Assembly (NCBI RefSeq): GCF_900129725.1
Contig: NZ_FQWQ01000001.1
Location: 2,790,001 to 2,854,000 of the forward strand
Origin: Chryseolinea serpens
GTDB taxonomy: Bacteria; Bacteroidota; Bacteroidia; Cytophagales; Cyclobacteriaceae
Direction of reading: 5' to 3'
DNA length: 64,000 nucleotides
Part shown: in pieces, positions 15,707 to 24,920 of the stretch
Position numbering within the stretch: position 1 is the stretch's first letter
How the letters are laid out: every line of letters starts with the position of its first letter
Notes under the pieces: model-generated
Databases searched by the model: none
What the model was told of the DNA's origin: nothing
The model's input: only the letters and a program-made list of their open reading frames with translations
Translations under genes and position numbers: made by a program

Positions 15707-18658
15707 ATGCTACAAAAAGTTTTCCTGAGCTTTCTGATCCTGGGCGCTATGCTCACGGGGGCGTCTGCCCAATCGAAGAAGAACCACTGGGTCGACAGTG
15801 TGTTCCACACGCTGAGCGTGGAGGAGAAAATCGGGCAGTTGTTTATGGCCACGGTGCCACCCCACGCCACGAAGGACCAACTGCGCGAGGTAGAGGACAA
15901 CATCCGTAACCACGACATCGGTGGCATCATCTTCCAACAGGAAACGCCCGTGCACCAGGCCCGGGCCACGAACGTCTTTCAGGCCGCCTCGCACTTGCCC
16001 CTATTCGTGGGCCAGGAGGCCGAATGGGGACTAGGACAGTCGGTGGACAGCACGCTAAGCTTCCCGCGACCGCTCATCATGGGGGCCATTCGCAACGACA
16101 CGCTCGTGTACCAGGCCGGCAGGGAAGTGGCCAACCAGATGAAGATGCTGGGGGTGAACCTCAACTTCGGACCCACGGCCGACATCAACAACAACCCCCA
16201 GGACCCGATGATCAGCTACCGTTCTTTTGGTGAAAACAAAGTGAACGTCGCCGGCAAAGCCACGGCTTTTGTGCGGGGCATGCAAGACCATGGCGTGCTG
16301 GCTTGCGCCAAACACTTCACGGTGAAAGGCCTTACCGTGACAGACGTTCACAAAGATTTTCCGAGCATCAAGCCCACCCTTGATTCGGTGCGCTCCTATC
16401 CCTACATCAAGCTCTTTGAAAATAACCTGGCCGGCGTGATGCCCGCCGCCTCCACGTTCCCGCTTTTCTACGAAAGTAAAAACCTGATCAAAAAAAATGC
16501 CTTCGATGCCGCCACACTCTCGCTGTTCTTTACGGGCGAATGGCTGAAGGGGAAATTGAATTTTAGCGGTCTGGTGTTTGTCGATCTCCACCAGGTGAAA
16601 ACGCTCACCGAAAAAGTGAGAAGTGGTGAAGCGGAGATGTTTGCCTTCCAGGCCGGCAACGATATCCTGATCGGCTCGCAAGAGATCGGCCCCGCGATCC
16701 GAAGAATAAAAAAATTACTGAAGTCGGGCGATGTGTATGAGACCCAACTCGACAACAGCGTGAAGAAGATCCTCGGTTTCAAATACGACGCAGGGTTGTC
16801 GAAACGCAAACCCGTGAACCTCGACAACCTCGTGGCCCGCCTCAACGGCCCGGCTCCACGCCTGATGACTCAGAAATTATATTCAGCAGCCGTGACCGTG
16901 GTGAGCAATGCGCAACGCACGTTGCCCATAAAAGTATTAGAGAACAAACACTTTGCCTTCATCTCCAGCCATGCGGCCACGCCCAACAAGGAGTTCGTGA
17001 CCACGCTGAACAAATACGTGTATACCTCCTATTTCACGCTCGATGAAAAGAGCGACCTCATGGAGTTGTCCGATGGACTGCGCGGGCACGAGGTGATCAT
17101 CGTCGGCATATTTCCACAGACGTCACCGGCGGTGATGGAGCGGCTGAATACCGTATTGAAACAAAGCACGGCGGAGATCATTTATTGTGACTTCGGCAAC
17201 GAGAGTTTCCTGCGATCGGCCAGCACGTTGCCCACCGTGATCACGGCCTATACCAACACGCCGGAAACCCTCCGGGCCGTTCCGCAAATCATTTTTGGCG
17301 CCTTGCCTGCGCAGGGCGCATTGCCCATCGCGGCCACGCCCTTGCTCCCGGAAGGAAGGGGCCAGTCGTTTGACGCCATTAAACGTCTATCCTACTCCAT
17401 TCCGGAAGACGCCGGCATGGAAAGTCGGTTGCTGCCCAAGATCGACAGCATTGTGAAAGAAGCCATCAAGATGGGCGCCACTCCCGGATGCCAGGTGCTG
17501 GTGGCCCGCGGCGGCAAGGTGATCTATGACAAGTCGTTTGGTGCGCTCACCTACGATAACACCTCACCTGTAACCAGCGAAACCATCTATGACCTGGCGT
17601 CGCTCACCAAAGTCTCGGCCACGTTGCAGGCAGTGATGTTCATGTACGAGAAGGGCATGATAGACATTCATAAAAAGATCTCTTATTATCTGCCGGAACT
17701 AAAGAATACCAATAAGAAAGACATCACCCTGCTGGAGATCCTGACACACCAGGCAGGCCTCGCTCCGTTTATACCGATGTGGAATGAGACCGTGAAAGAC
17801 ACCACGTTTCTCCCTCTATATTATAGCCGGAAAAGAGACGAGCACTATCCGCTCCAGGTTTCCGCCAATTTATTTGCCGCCCCGAATATCCGCGATTCCG
17901 TGTGGTCGTGGATCTCAAAATCGAAACTGGTGGACAGGCCTGCGCGTACGCCTTATGGCTACAAATACAGTGACCTGGGTTTTCTCATGTTGCAACGCCT
18001 GGCCGAGCGGATGTTGAACCAGCCGCTGGACGAATTTCTCCACCAGAATTTATATGAACCGCTGGGCGCCTATACCACGGGTTACCTGCCCCTGAGCCGC
18101 TTTCCGCTTCAAACCATTGCGCCCACCGAAGACGACAAGATCTATCGCAAGACGCGCATAGCCGGCACCGTCCACGATGAACGGGCGGCGATGATGGGGG
18201 GCGTGGCGGGCCACGCGGGCCTGTTCAGCAACGCCACCGACCTGGCCAAGCTGGGACAAATGTTGTTACAGATGGGCGAATATGGCGGCACCCGCTATTA
18301 CCGGCGATCGACCGTTCAAACTTTTACCGCTAAGCAATTTGACAAAAGCCGCCGAGGTTTAGGATGGGATAAGCCCGTGCAAAGCGACTGGAACAGCCCC
18401 ACTTCGCTAAAGGCCTCACCCCAAACCTTCGGGCATACCGGGTTTACGGGCACGTGCATGTGGGTGGACCCCGAGTTCGACCTGGTCTATGTTTTTCTTT
18501 CTAACCGGGTATATCCAGACCGGAACAATAAACTAAACAATGCCAATATACGTTCTCGCATTCAAGACGTGGTGTACGAATCCATTTTCAGCTACTGCGG
18601 CGATGTTCCGGAAGACGACACGGAGACCGACACATCGCTGGTGACCAGTCGCCGGTAG
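15707..18658 (+). CDS. GH3 N-terminal domain fused to beta-lactamase-type serine hydrolase
   Basis: 983 residues; the ATG at 15707 gives a signal peptide (MLQKVFLSFLILGAMLTGASAQ). Residues about 30-360 form a GH3/NagZ-type glycosidase barrel (VEEKIGQLFMATV, NLNFGPTADI, D293 in LVFVDLHQV as the nucleophile position). Residues about 570-960 form a class-C beta-lactamase/DD-peptidase-like domain with SLTK (632-635), YSD (754-756) and HTG (910-912). Such fusions suggest cell-wall sugar and peptide trimming in the periplasm. The GH3 loop that normally reads KHFPGHGDT is KHFTVKGLT here (202-210), losing the catalytic-histidine loop, so glycosidase activity is doubtful. Confidence 0.88.
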   Translation: MLQKVFLSFLILGAMLTGASAQSKKNHWVDSVFHTLSVEEKIGQLFMATVPPHATKDQLREVEDNIRNHDIGGIIFQQETPVHQARATNVFQAASHLPLFVGQEAEWGLGQSVDSTLSFPRPLIMGAIRNDTLVYQAGREVANQMKMLGVNLNFGPTADINNNPQDPMISYRSFGENKVNVAGKATAFVRGMQDHGVLACAKHFTVKGLTVTDVHKDFPSIKPTLDSVRSYPYIKLFENNLAGVMPAASTFPLFYESKNLIKKNAFDAATLSLFFTGEWLKGKLNFSGLVFVDLHQVKTLTEKVRSGEAEMFAFQAGNDILIGSQEIGPAIRRIKKLLKSGDVYETQLDNSVKKILGFKYDAGLSKRKPVNLDNLVARLNGPAPRLMTQKLYSAAVTVVSNAQRTLPIKVLENKHFAFISSHAATPNKEFVTTLNKYVYTSYFTLDEKSDLMELSDGLRGHEVIIVGIFPQTSPAVMERLNTVLKQSTAEIIYCDFGNESFLRSASTLPTVITAYTNTPETLRAVPQIIFGALPAQGALPIAATPLLPEGRGQSFDAIKRLSYSIPEDAGMESRLLPKIDSIVKEAIKMGATPGCQVLVARGGKVIYDKSFGALTYDNTSPVTSETIYDLASLTKVSATLQAVMFMYEKGMIDIHKKISYYLPELKNTNKKDITLLEILTHQAGLAPFIPMWNETVKDTTFLPLYYSRKRDEHYPLQVSANLFAAPNIRDSVWSWISKSKLVDRPARTPYGYKYSDLGFLMLQRLAERMLNQPLDEFLHQNLYEPLGAYTTGYLPLSRFPLQTIAPTEDDKIYRKTRIAGTVHDERAAMMGGVAGHAGLFSNATDLAKLGQMLLQMGEYGGTRYYRRSTVQTFTAKQFDKSRRGLGWDKPVQSDWNSPTSLKASPQTFGHTGFTGTCMWVDPEFDLVYVFLSNRVYPDRNNKLNNANIRSRIQDVVYESIFSYCGDVPEDDTETDTSLVTSRR

Positions 18659-18798
18659 AGTTTGCAATAAACCAAGCAGGGGTTCGTCTCAAGGGATAAG
18701 GCACACGTCCACACTTTTAACAATTAAATAACACACCCACACGCCAGGGACCCGTTATTCCGGGTGCCCCCAACCTTAACGACACAACGAACCTAAAC

Positions 18799-19941
18799 AT
18801 GAATATTGGAATTGTCTGCTATCCCACCTTTGGCGGAAGCGGTGTAGTTGCCACCGAACTTGGAAAGGCACTGGCCCAAGAGGGTCATAAAGTTCACTTC
18901 ATTACATATTCGCAACCTCCGCGATTGGATTTTCTGAATGAAAATCTCTTCTATCATGAGGTTGATTTTCATTCTTACCCCCTTTTTGATTTTCCCCCTT
19001 ACGAACTGGCCCTGGCCAGCAAGATGGTGAGCGTGGTGAAGAACGAGAAGCTGGATTTGTTGCACGTACATTATGCCATCCCGCACGCTTCGGCTGCCTA
19101 CATGGCCAAACAAATTTTGAAGACCCACGGCATCGTCATTCCAGTGGTCACTACGTTGCACGGCACCGACATCACCCTGGTGGGCAAAGATGCCTCCTAC
19201 GAACCGGTGGTCACCTTCAGCATCAACGAGTCCGACGGCGTGACGGCCGTTTCGGAAGACCTGCGGCGGGAAACGTATCATTCGTTCAAGATCACCAACG
19301 ACATCGAGGTGATCCCCAATTTTATTGACCTGGAGAAATTCAAAAAACAAAAGAAAGATCACTTCAAAAAAGCCATTTGCCCCAACGGCGAGGTGCTGGT
19401 GGTGCACACATCGAACTTCCGGAAAGTGAAGCGTGTGGGCGATGTGATCAATATATTTGCCAACATTCACGCCGAAATTCCTGCTAAATTGTTAATGATC
19501 GGAGATGGTCCAGAACGCAGCAAGGCCGAAGCCCAGTGCCGCGAGTTGGAGATCAGCCAGGATGTTCGCTTCCTGGGCAAGTTGGAGGCGGTGGAGGAAG
19601 TGCTCTCGGTAGCGGATCTTTTCCTGATGCCTTCTGAGAAAGAAAGCTTTGGGTTGGCCGCGTTGGAAGCCATGGCATGCGAAGTGCCCGTGATCTCGTC
19701 GGACACGGGGGGCTTGCCGGAGCTTAATGTTCAGGGCGTTACCGGGTTTATGAGCCCGGTGGGTGATGTAGAAGACATGACCCGTAAGGCACTGTTTATT
19801 TTGGATAAGAATAACCTTCAAACGTTCAAGGACAATGCCTTGAAACGCGCCAAGGAATTTGATATCAGCCGGATCTTGCCGCTATATGAAGGTTATTATC
19901 AACGGGTAATGGAGAAAACTGCATCAAAAGCGGCGTTATAG
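18799..19941 (+). CDS. bshA: N-acetyl-alpha-D-glucosaminyl L-malate synthase BshA
   Basis: 380 residues, a GT4 glycosyltransferase. The start MNIGIVCYPTFGGSGVVATE and the block LLHVHYAIPHASAAYMA followed by VTTLHGTDITLVG are diagnostic of BshA, which joins UDP-GlcNAc to L-malate in the first step of bacillithiol synthesis. The nucleotide-sugar site PSEKESFGLAALEAMAC carries the E-x7-E motif of GT4 enzymes. Bacillithiol is the main low-molecular-weight thiol in many Bacteroidota. No bshB or bshC is seen in this window. A small imperfect hairpin (18747-18769) precedes it without a T run. Confidence 0.93.
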   Translation: MNIGIVCYPTFGGSGVVATELGKALAQEGHKVHFITYSQPPRLDFLNENLFYHEVDFHSYPLFDFPPYELALASKMVSVVKNEKLDLLHVHYAIPHASAAYMAKQILKTHGIVIPVVTTLHGTDITLVGKDASYEPVVTFSINESDGVTAVSEDLRRETYHSFKITNDIEVIPNFIDLEKFKKQKKDHFKKAICPNGEVLVVHTSNFRKVKRVGDVINIFANIHAEIPAKLLMIGDGPERSKAEAQCRELEISQDVRFLGKLEAVEEVLSVADLFLMPSEKESFGLAALEAMACEVPVISSDTGGLPELNVQGVTGFMSPVGDVEDMTRKALFILDKNNLQTFKDNALKRAKEFDISRILPLYEGYYQRVMEKTASKAAL

Positions 19942-19990
19942 CCGTATAAAACCTTGAGGAAAGAAATCAGTCATTAAACCCCATGACGCA

Positions 19991-20632
19991 ATGTTAGCAG
20001 ATGTAATGCCACCTGAGATCAAACCAAAAAATCAAGGGAGCAAACAGCTCTTCAAGAGCCCTGTTCTTGAAAAATTGTCCCGCACGCACATCTCTGTTCC
20101 CTTGCTCATCTTCACCACATTTGCCAGTGCTCTTTTGTATTGGAGCATCACCCACACGACGTTGTCGGCCTTGCAAACCACACTGATGTTTTTGTTGGGC
20201 ATCGTTTCGTTTTCGTGGGTGGAGTATACGGTGCATCGTCATGTGTTTCACATGACCACCTATAGCAAGTTGCGTGAAAAGGCTCAATATGTGATGCACG
20301 GTGTTCACCACGAATTTCCAAAAGACAAAGACCGGCTGGCCATGCCGCCGCTGCTGAGCGTTACCATTTCCACCATATTGCTGTTGCTTTTCCGGTTGGT
20401 TTTGGGTGACCTCGTGTTTTCTTTTCTGCCGGGTTTTCTCGTGGGCTATGCGGCGTATCTCTCCATACACTATGTCGTGCATGCTTATCCGCCGCCAAAA
20501 AATATTTTCCGCAAGCTTTGGATCAACCACAGCATGCACCATTATAAGAATGGCGATATCATTTTCGGGGTGTCGTCGCCGCTGTGGGATTATATCTATG
20601 GCACGATGAAGGATAAGAAAACCTCGGCCTGA
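19991..20632 (+). CDS. Sterol desaturase/fatty acid hydroxylase family protein
   Basis: 213 residues with about four membrane helices and the diiron histidine clusters of the family: HRHVFH, HGVHHEFP, HYVVHAY and HSMHHYKNG. This layout matches fatty acid 2-hydroxylase (FA2H-like) proteins. In Bacteroidota these may hydroxylate the acyl chains of sphingolipids or other membrane lipids; that substrate is inference. It lies 49 bases after bshA on the same strand and ends at a clear terminator (20659-20693). Confidence 0.85.
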   Translation: MLADVMPPEIKPKNQGSKQLFKSPVLEKLSRTHISVPLLIFTTFASALLYWSITHTTLSALQTTLMFLLGIVSFSWVEYTVHRHVFHMTTYSKLREKAQYVMHGVHHEFPKDKDRLAMPPLLSVTISTILLLLFRLVLGDLVFSFLPGFLVGYAAYLSIHYVVHAYPPPKNIFRKLWINHSMHHYKNGDIIFGVSSPLWDYIYGTMKDKKTSA

Positions 20633-20658
20633 GGTCCATCGTCCATCTTTACCAAAGC

Positions 20659-20693
20659 AAAAAGCCACCTTGGTTTCCCGCGGTGGCTTTTTT
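20659..20693 (+). terminator. Rho-independent terminator
   Basis: The stem AAAAAGCCACC/GGTGGCTTTTT (20659-20669 with 20682-20692) with a 12-base loop ends in a T run. It is bidirectional and would also serve the small lipoprotein gene on the other strand. Confidence 0.88.
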
Positions 20694-20717
20694 ATAGCTC
20701 AGGTTAATGAGTGCTTT

Positions 20718-20846
20718 TTAGAGGCGCGTCTGCTTCGCCGAGTTGGTCTTGGCTGGAGCTTTAGAGTAGGTCGGACACGTATACTCCGAACAAGCGGCCA
20801 GCATGACAGAGGCCGCCAAGATTAATACAACTATTGACTTTCTCAT
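20718..20846 (-). CDS. Tiny lipoprotein, 42 residues
   Basis: This ORF is too short for standard ORF calling but convincing. It has MRKSIVVLILAASVMLAAC as a lipoprotein signal peptide with a good lipobox (LAAC), then a 24-residue mature peptide beginning CSEYTCPTYSKAPAK and ending KQTRL. A perfect -7 box TAATTTTG lies 25 bases upstream on the same strand (20871-20878), and the terminator at 20659-20693 lies downstream. After lipidation the peptide would have a second free Cys. From memory, similar CPTYSK-type short lipoproteins occur in Cytophagales, but their function is unknown. Confidence 0.72.
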   Translation of the reverse strand: MRKSIVVLILAASVMLAACSEYTCPTYSKAPAKTNSAKQTRL

Positions 20847-20870
20847 AGGAATATTGGTTTGTTTGTCGAT

Positions 20871-20878
20871 CAAAATTA
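20871..20878 (-). promoter_or_regulatory. -7 box TAATTTTG for the tiny lipoprotein
   Basis: Read on the - strand this is a perfect TAnnTTTG, 24 bases upstream of the 42-residue lipoprotein start. A TTTG lies further upstream (20890-20893), but its spacing is shorter than usual. Confidence 0.45.
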
Positions 20879-21016
20879 ACGTCCGTCGACAAAATCGCTA
20901 TTCGATTCTTGGGCAAATCCTTACATGGGACCTTAAAGTTTTTAGAAATTAACTTTTGAGGGAGAAACAGATTTCTCAAATTAATGGTTTAGTGTGATAT
21001 AATAGGCCCAAAACCC

Positions 21017-22114
21017 ATGCTTGGATACCGATTTTCGAATTACACTCCCCCTGACGACAAGGATAAAAGCGATTTCCAGAAACTGCTGAAAGTATTCATG
21101 CAGCTGATCCTCATCACCTCTGGCAACGTTTCCGAAGCCCTGCAATGGCTCACGGAGGTGGACCGGCAATACGGCCTCACCAACGACCAGTACGGAATTG
21201 GCAATTTTATCGAGGATTTGAAGCGGGAAGGCTATATCACCGACGAGGGCCCCAAAGGGGAATTCAAGTTAAAGGCAAAAAGTGAACAAAACCTACGTCA
21301 ATCCGCCCTGGAGGAGATCTTCGGGAAGCTGAAAAAGACGAAATCCGGCGAGCATAATACACACCACAGCGGTCTGGGCGACGAACAGACCACCGAACAC
21401 CGCGACTACGAATTTGGCGATACCCTCGAACAGATCTCGGCCACCGATTCGCTGCGCAACGCCCAGATCAACCACGGCCTGGACAACTTCTTCATGACCG
21501 AACAAGACCTGGAGGTGATGGAAAGCGAGTTCAAAACGCAAACCTCCACCGTGCTGATGATCGACATCTCGCACTCCATGATCTTATACGGCGAAGACCG
21601 CATCACCCCCGCCAAAAAAGTGGCCATGGCACTGGCTGAGCTGATCACCAAAAAATATCCAAAGGACACCCTCGACATTCTCGTGTTTGGCGACGACGCC
21701 TGGCAGATCGAGATCAAGGACCTGCCCTATTTGCAAGTGGGACCGTATCACACCAACACCGTGGCCGGCCTTGAGTTGGCCATGGACATCCTGCGGAAAA
21801 GAAAAAACAACAACAAACAGATCTTCATGATCACGGATGGCAAACCCACGTGTATCAAGCAAGGCATCAAATATTATAAGAACGCTTTTGGATTGGATCA
21901 GAAGATCCTGAACAAGACCCTGAACCTTGCCGGGCAACTGCGCAAATTAAAAGTCCCGGTCACTACTTTTATGATCGCCACCGATCCGTATCTAAAAGCC
22001 TTTGTGCGTGATTTTACAAAAGCCAACAACGGCAACGCTTACTATAGCAACCTGGAGGGCCTGGGCAACCTGGTGTTCGAGGATTTCAAGAGAAACAGAA
22101 GGAAGAATTTATAA
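21017..22114 (+). CDS. VWA-domain protein paired with an AAA ATPase
   Basis: 365 residues. The N-terminal 170 residues are charged and helical. The C-terminal von Willebrand factor A domain has a complete metal-ion-dependent adhesion site: DISHS (D183, S185, S187), T248 region (HTNTVAG) and TDGK (D274). The following gene, 56 bases downstream, is a MoxR/ChlI-like AAA ATPase. VWA-AAA pairs of this kind act as chaperone-like machines, as in Mg-chelatase ChlD/ChlI and MoxR/CoxE systems. The partner or cofactor acted on here is unknown. No signal peptide is present, so it is cytosolic. Confidence 0.82.
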   Translation: MLGYRFSNYTPPDDKDKSDFQKLLKVFMQLILITSGNVSEALQWLTEVDRQYGLTNDQYGIGNFIEDLKREGYITDEGPKGEFKLKAKSEQNLRQSALEEIFGKLKKTKSGEHNTHHSGLGDEQTTEHRDYEFGDTLEQISATDSLRNAQINHGLDNFFMTEQDLEVMESEFKTQTSTVLMIDISHSMILYGEDRITPAKKVAMALAELITKKYPKDTLDILVFGDDAWQIEIKDLPYLQVGPYHTNTVAGLELAMDILRKRKNNNKQIFMITDGKPTCIKQGIKYYKNAFGLDQKILNKTLNLAGQLRKLKVPVTTFMIATDPYLKAFVRDFTKANNGNAYYSNLEGLGNLVFEDFKRNRRKNL

Positions 22115-22170
22115 CCGGCGACTTTCTCCCGATTTCCGGTTTCATTTTTTAAAAACATCAAACCACACGA

Positions 22171-23685
22171 ATGGATCATTCAAAGATTAACACGCTGGGC
22201 CAGCTAAGGCTGGCCGGCTACAAACCCCGGTCGATCAAAGAAGAATTGCGCGAGAACCTGATCGCGCGGCTTCGAAAAAAAGAAACGGTATTTGCGGGCA
22301 TCTGGGGCTATGAAGAAACCGTGATCCCCGATCTCGAACGCGCCATTCTGGCCGGCCACGACATCAACCTGCTGGGCTTGCGTGGACAAGCCAAGACACG
22401 CCTGGCCCGGCTCATGGTCCACTTGCTGGACGAGTATGTCCCCATCATCGAGGGCTCCGAATTGAACGACGACCCGTTGGCACCGTTCTCGCGCTATGGC
22501 AAAGACAAAGTGAAAGAGCTGGGCGACAACACCCCGGTGGCCTGGATGCATCGCGACGAACGCTACTCAGAAAAACTGGCCACGCCCGATGTTTCCATTG
22601 CCGATCTCATCGGCGATGTTGACCCGATCAAGGCCGCTACACTCAAGCTTCCTTATTCTGACGAACGCGTGATCCACTTCGGATTGATCCCGCGCTCGAA
22701 CCGGAGCATTTTTGTGATCAATGAGTTGCCTGACTTGCAAGCCCGCATTCAAGTGGCGCTTTTCAATATCTTACAAGAGGGCGATATCCAGATCCGTGGC
22801 TTCAAAATCCGCATGCCTTTGGATATTCAGTTTGTGTTCACGGCCAACCCGGAAGATTACACCAACCGGGGTAGCATCGTTACACCATTGAAAGACCGCA
22901 TCGACAGCCAGATCATCACGCACTATCCGAAGACACTCGACATCGGCAAACGCATTACCCAACAAGAGGCCCGCCTGAAAGACATCCAACGTCAAACCGT
23001 TTCGGTCAACGAGATCGCGAAGGACCTGGTGGAGCAGATCGCCTTCGAGGCGCGCAAGAGCGAATACGTAGACGCCAAGAGCGGCGTGTCGGCCCGCCTC
23101 ACCATCTCGGCCTATGAAAACCTCGTGGCTGCTGCCGAGCGGAGAAGCATCCTCAACAACGAGAAGAATGTGAACATCCGCATTTCCGATTTCATTGGTG
23201 TGGTCCCGGCCATTACGGGAAAAGTGGAGCTGGTCTACGAAGGTGAGCAGGAAGGTCCTGGCATTGTGGCGCAGAACCTGGTGGGCAAAGCCTTGCGCAC
23301 GCAGTTTGTGAATTACTTCCCCGACCCCGATAAATTCCGAAAACAAAAAGAGAAGAGTCCGTATAAAAAAGTGGCCAACTGGTTTGGTGATGGCAACACG
23401 GTGGACTTGCTTCACGACAGCGGCCAGGCCGAGTTCGAACAAAAGCTGAAGTCCATCCCAGGCCTGCTAGACCTGGTGAATGAGTTTCACAAGGGCCAGG
23501 ATGCGGCATCGAAATTATTTTTGATGGAGTTTGCCCTGCATGGTTTAGCGGAGTACAGTCTGATCAGCAAACACAATCTAACCGCAGGCCTTCAATTCAA
23601 GGACCTGTTGAGCAGTATGTTCACCCTGCCACGTCCCGGACAAGAAGACGACGATGACGATGAAGCGTTGGGCGGAAAGTTTTAA
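22171..23685 (+). CDS. MoxR/magnesium-chelatase-like AAA ATPase
   Basis: 504 residues. The AAA+ core has a Walker A GLRGQAKTR (69-77), an unusual Walker B IFVINE (180-185, Asn184 where Asp is usual), and the ChlI-like insert/sensor region (LFNILQEGDIQIRGFKIRMP, FVFTANPEDYTNRG, PLKDRI). The C-terminal part is helical and ends in an acidic run (DDDDDEALGGKF). It is annotated from its fold and from its partner, the VWA gene directly upstream, with which it probably forms an operon. It may remodel or metallate a client enzyme; no client gene is adjacent. Confidence 0.82.
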   Translation: MDHSKINTLGQLRLAGYKPRSIKEELRENLIARLRKKETVFAGIWGYEETVIPDLERAILAGHDINLLGLRGQAKTRLARLMVHLLDEYVPIIEGSELNDDPLAPFSRYGKDKVKELGDNTPVAWMHRDERYSEKLATPDVSIADLIGDVDPIKAATLKLPYSDERVIHFGLIPRSNRSIFVINELPDLQARIQVALFNILQEGDIQIRGFKIRMPLDIQFVFTANPEDYTNRGSIVTPLKDRIDSQIITHYPKTLDIGKRITQQEARLKDIQRQTVSVNEIAKDLVEQIAFEARKSEYVDAKSGVSARLTISAYENLVAAAERRSILNNEKNVNIRISDFIGVVPAITGKVELVYEGEQEGPGIVAQNLVGKALRTQFVNYFPDPDKFRKQKEKSPYKKVANWFGDGNTVDLLHDSGQAEFEQKLKSIPGLLDLVNEFHKGQDAASKLFLMEFALHGLAEYSLISKHNLTAGLQFKDLLSSMFTLPRPGQEDDDDDEALGGKF

Positions 23686-23766
23686 GGCCTGAATTTTTTT
23701 CGCGTGAACGGTCATCGTGATGCATTTTCTTAACAGATTTTGTATTTTTAAGAAAGCCTGTTCTTT

Positions 23767-23997
23767 ATGAGCATCGACGGTGAAAAATTAAAACTCATTC
23801 AGTGGATCCTCTCCCTGGAGGAAGGGGCTGCACTTGACCGGGTGAAAATGCTCATGAAGAATCAGAAGAATTTAGATTGGTGGGATAAGATCACAAAGGA
23901 AGAAAGGAGCGCAATCGAAAAGGGATTGGAAGAGTTGAAGGCGGGCAGGGTAAAGTTTCACAGTCAGGCCAGGAAGTTGTATGCGAAGTGGCTGTGA
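23767..23997 (+). CDS. Small antitoxin-like protein, orphan
   Basis: 76 residues. The pattern LDWWDKITKEERSAIEKGLEELKAGRVKFHSQARKLYAKWL resembles the second half of addiction-module antitoxins that precede ParE/RelE toxins (WWD.I...E...I..GL..L..G). No ParE/RelE-like reading frame is present in the 167 bases that follow, and the next gene (24165) is an AlbA_2 protein. It may be an orphan antitoxin, the remainder of a decayed module, or an unrelated small protein. Confidence 0.5.
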   Translation: MSIDGEKLKLIQWILSLEEGAALDRVKMLMKNQKNLDWWDKITKEERSAIEKGLEELKAGRVKFHSQARKLYAKWL

Positions 23998-24164
23998 GAT
24001 CCAGTGATCGTATACCTCCTGGTGAATGGATCGATAACACAATGCCTGGGCAAAGAGCCTGAAGCGTTCTGACCGTATACCCTCCGACGGCCTTTCGGCG
24101 TGGCTTCTATTCCGTTTTATCCCATCAAAGCAAAACGAAGCCAGACCCATACGCATAGATAGCC

Positions 24165-24848
24165 ATGAACAAGCCGCAGGAATCCGTATCCTTTCAACCC
24201 CGGCAGGTTCAGCTTCTGCAACAGCTTGTCCGGAAAGGTGAAGGTGCTGTGCTGGAGTTCAAGCGCAAGGCCTCTAATCCCGAAAAGATCGCCCGTGAAA
24301 TGATTGCCTTCGCCAACACCGAAGGCGGCACACTGCTGGTGGGCATTGGCGACGATGGCACGATCCCGGGGTTGAAATATACTGAAGACGATGTGCATGT
24401 TATTAAGGAGATCCTGAAACGCGTGCGCCCCGCCCTATCGCTCACCGAAACACTTATCCCGCTGGGCAATCAACGCACCGTGATCCAATATGATATTGCC
24501 AAAAGCGAGCGCAGGCCCCACTACTTCCTTGGCGACAACCAGGCGAAGGAATCGTTCGTGCGGGTGGACGACAAGAGCATCAAGGCAAGCCGCGAGGTGC
24601 GGGAGATCATCCGGCGCCGGCAGCGTCAAAAGGACATCGGGTTCCGGTATGGCGATCACGAACAGTTCCTGATCAAATACCTGGACGAGCACAAGCGCAT
24701 CACCCTCAAAGAGTTCATGGTGCTCACGGGACTGAAGCGGTTCTATGCTTCCAAAAAATTAGTGCTCTTGGTTTTGGCTGACGTGCTGCGGGTGTCGCCG
24801 CATGAACGGGGCGATGTCTACTCTATTGCATTCGGGAAAGTTTCATAA
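24165..24848 (+). CDS. AlbA_2 (Schlafen-type) putative DNA-binding protein
   Basis: 227 residues. The N-terminal half matches the AlbA_2/divergent AAA-4 domain: GEGAVLEFKRKASNPEKIA, MIAFANTEGGTLLVGIGDDG, IPGL, and FVRVDDKS. The C-terminal part is a winged-helix-like segment (FLIKYLDEHKRITLKEFMVLTG). Proteins of this type are predicted transcriptional regulators or nucleic-acid binders. It is encoded alone between the orphan antitoxin-like gene and PIN-PhoH. Confidence 0.72.
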   Translation: MNKPQESVSFQPRQVQLLQQLVRKGEGAVLEFKRKASNPEKIAREMIAFANTEGGTLLVGIGDDGTIPGLKYTEDDVHVIKEILKRVRPALSLTETLIPLGNQRTVIQYDIAKSERRPHYFLGDNQAKESFVRVDDKSIKASREVREIIRRRQRQKDIGFRYGDHEQFLIKYLDEHKRITLKEFMVLTGLKRFYASKKLVLLVLADVLRVSPHERGDVYSIAFGKVS

Positions 24849-24920
24849 AAACTTTTCTCAAAAGTTACACGCTTTTCATTTCCATTCATTACATTTCGTA
24901 AACCAAGTTCTTTGTGTCGC

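Noticed and set aside
23998-24164. Possible ParE/RelE toxin remnant after the antitoxin-like gene
   Set aside because: All frames read by eye lack the toxin pattern; the antisense ORF at 23872-24156 overlaps the antitoxin-like gene and has no family features.
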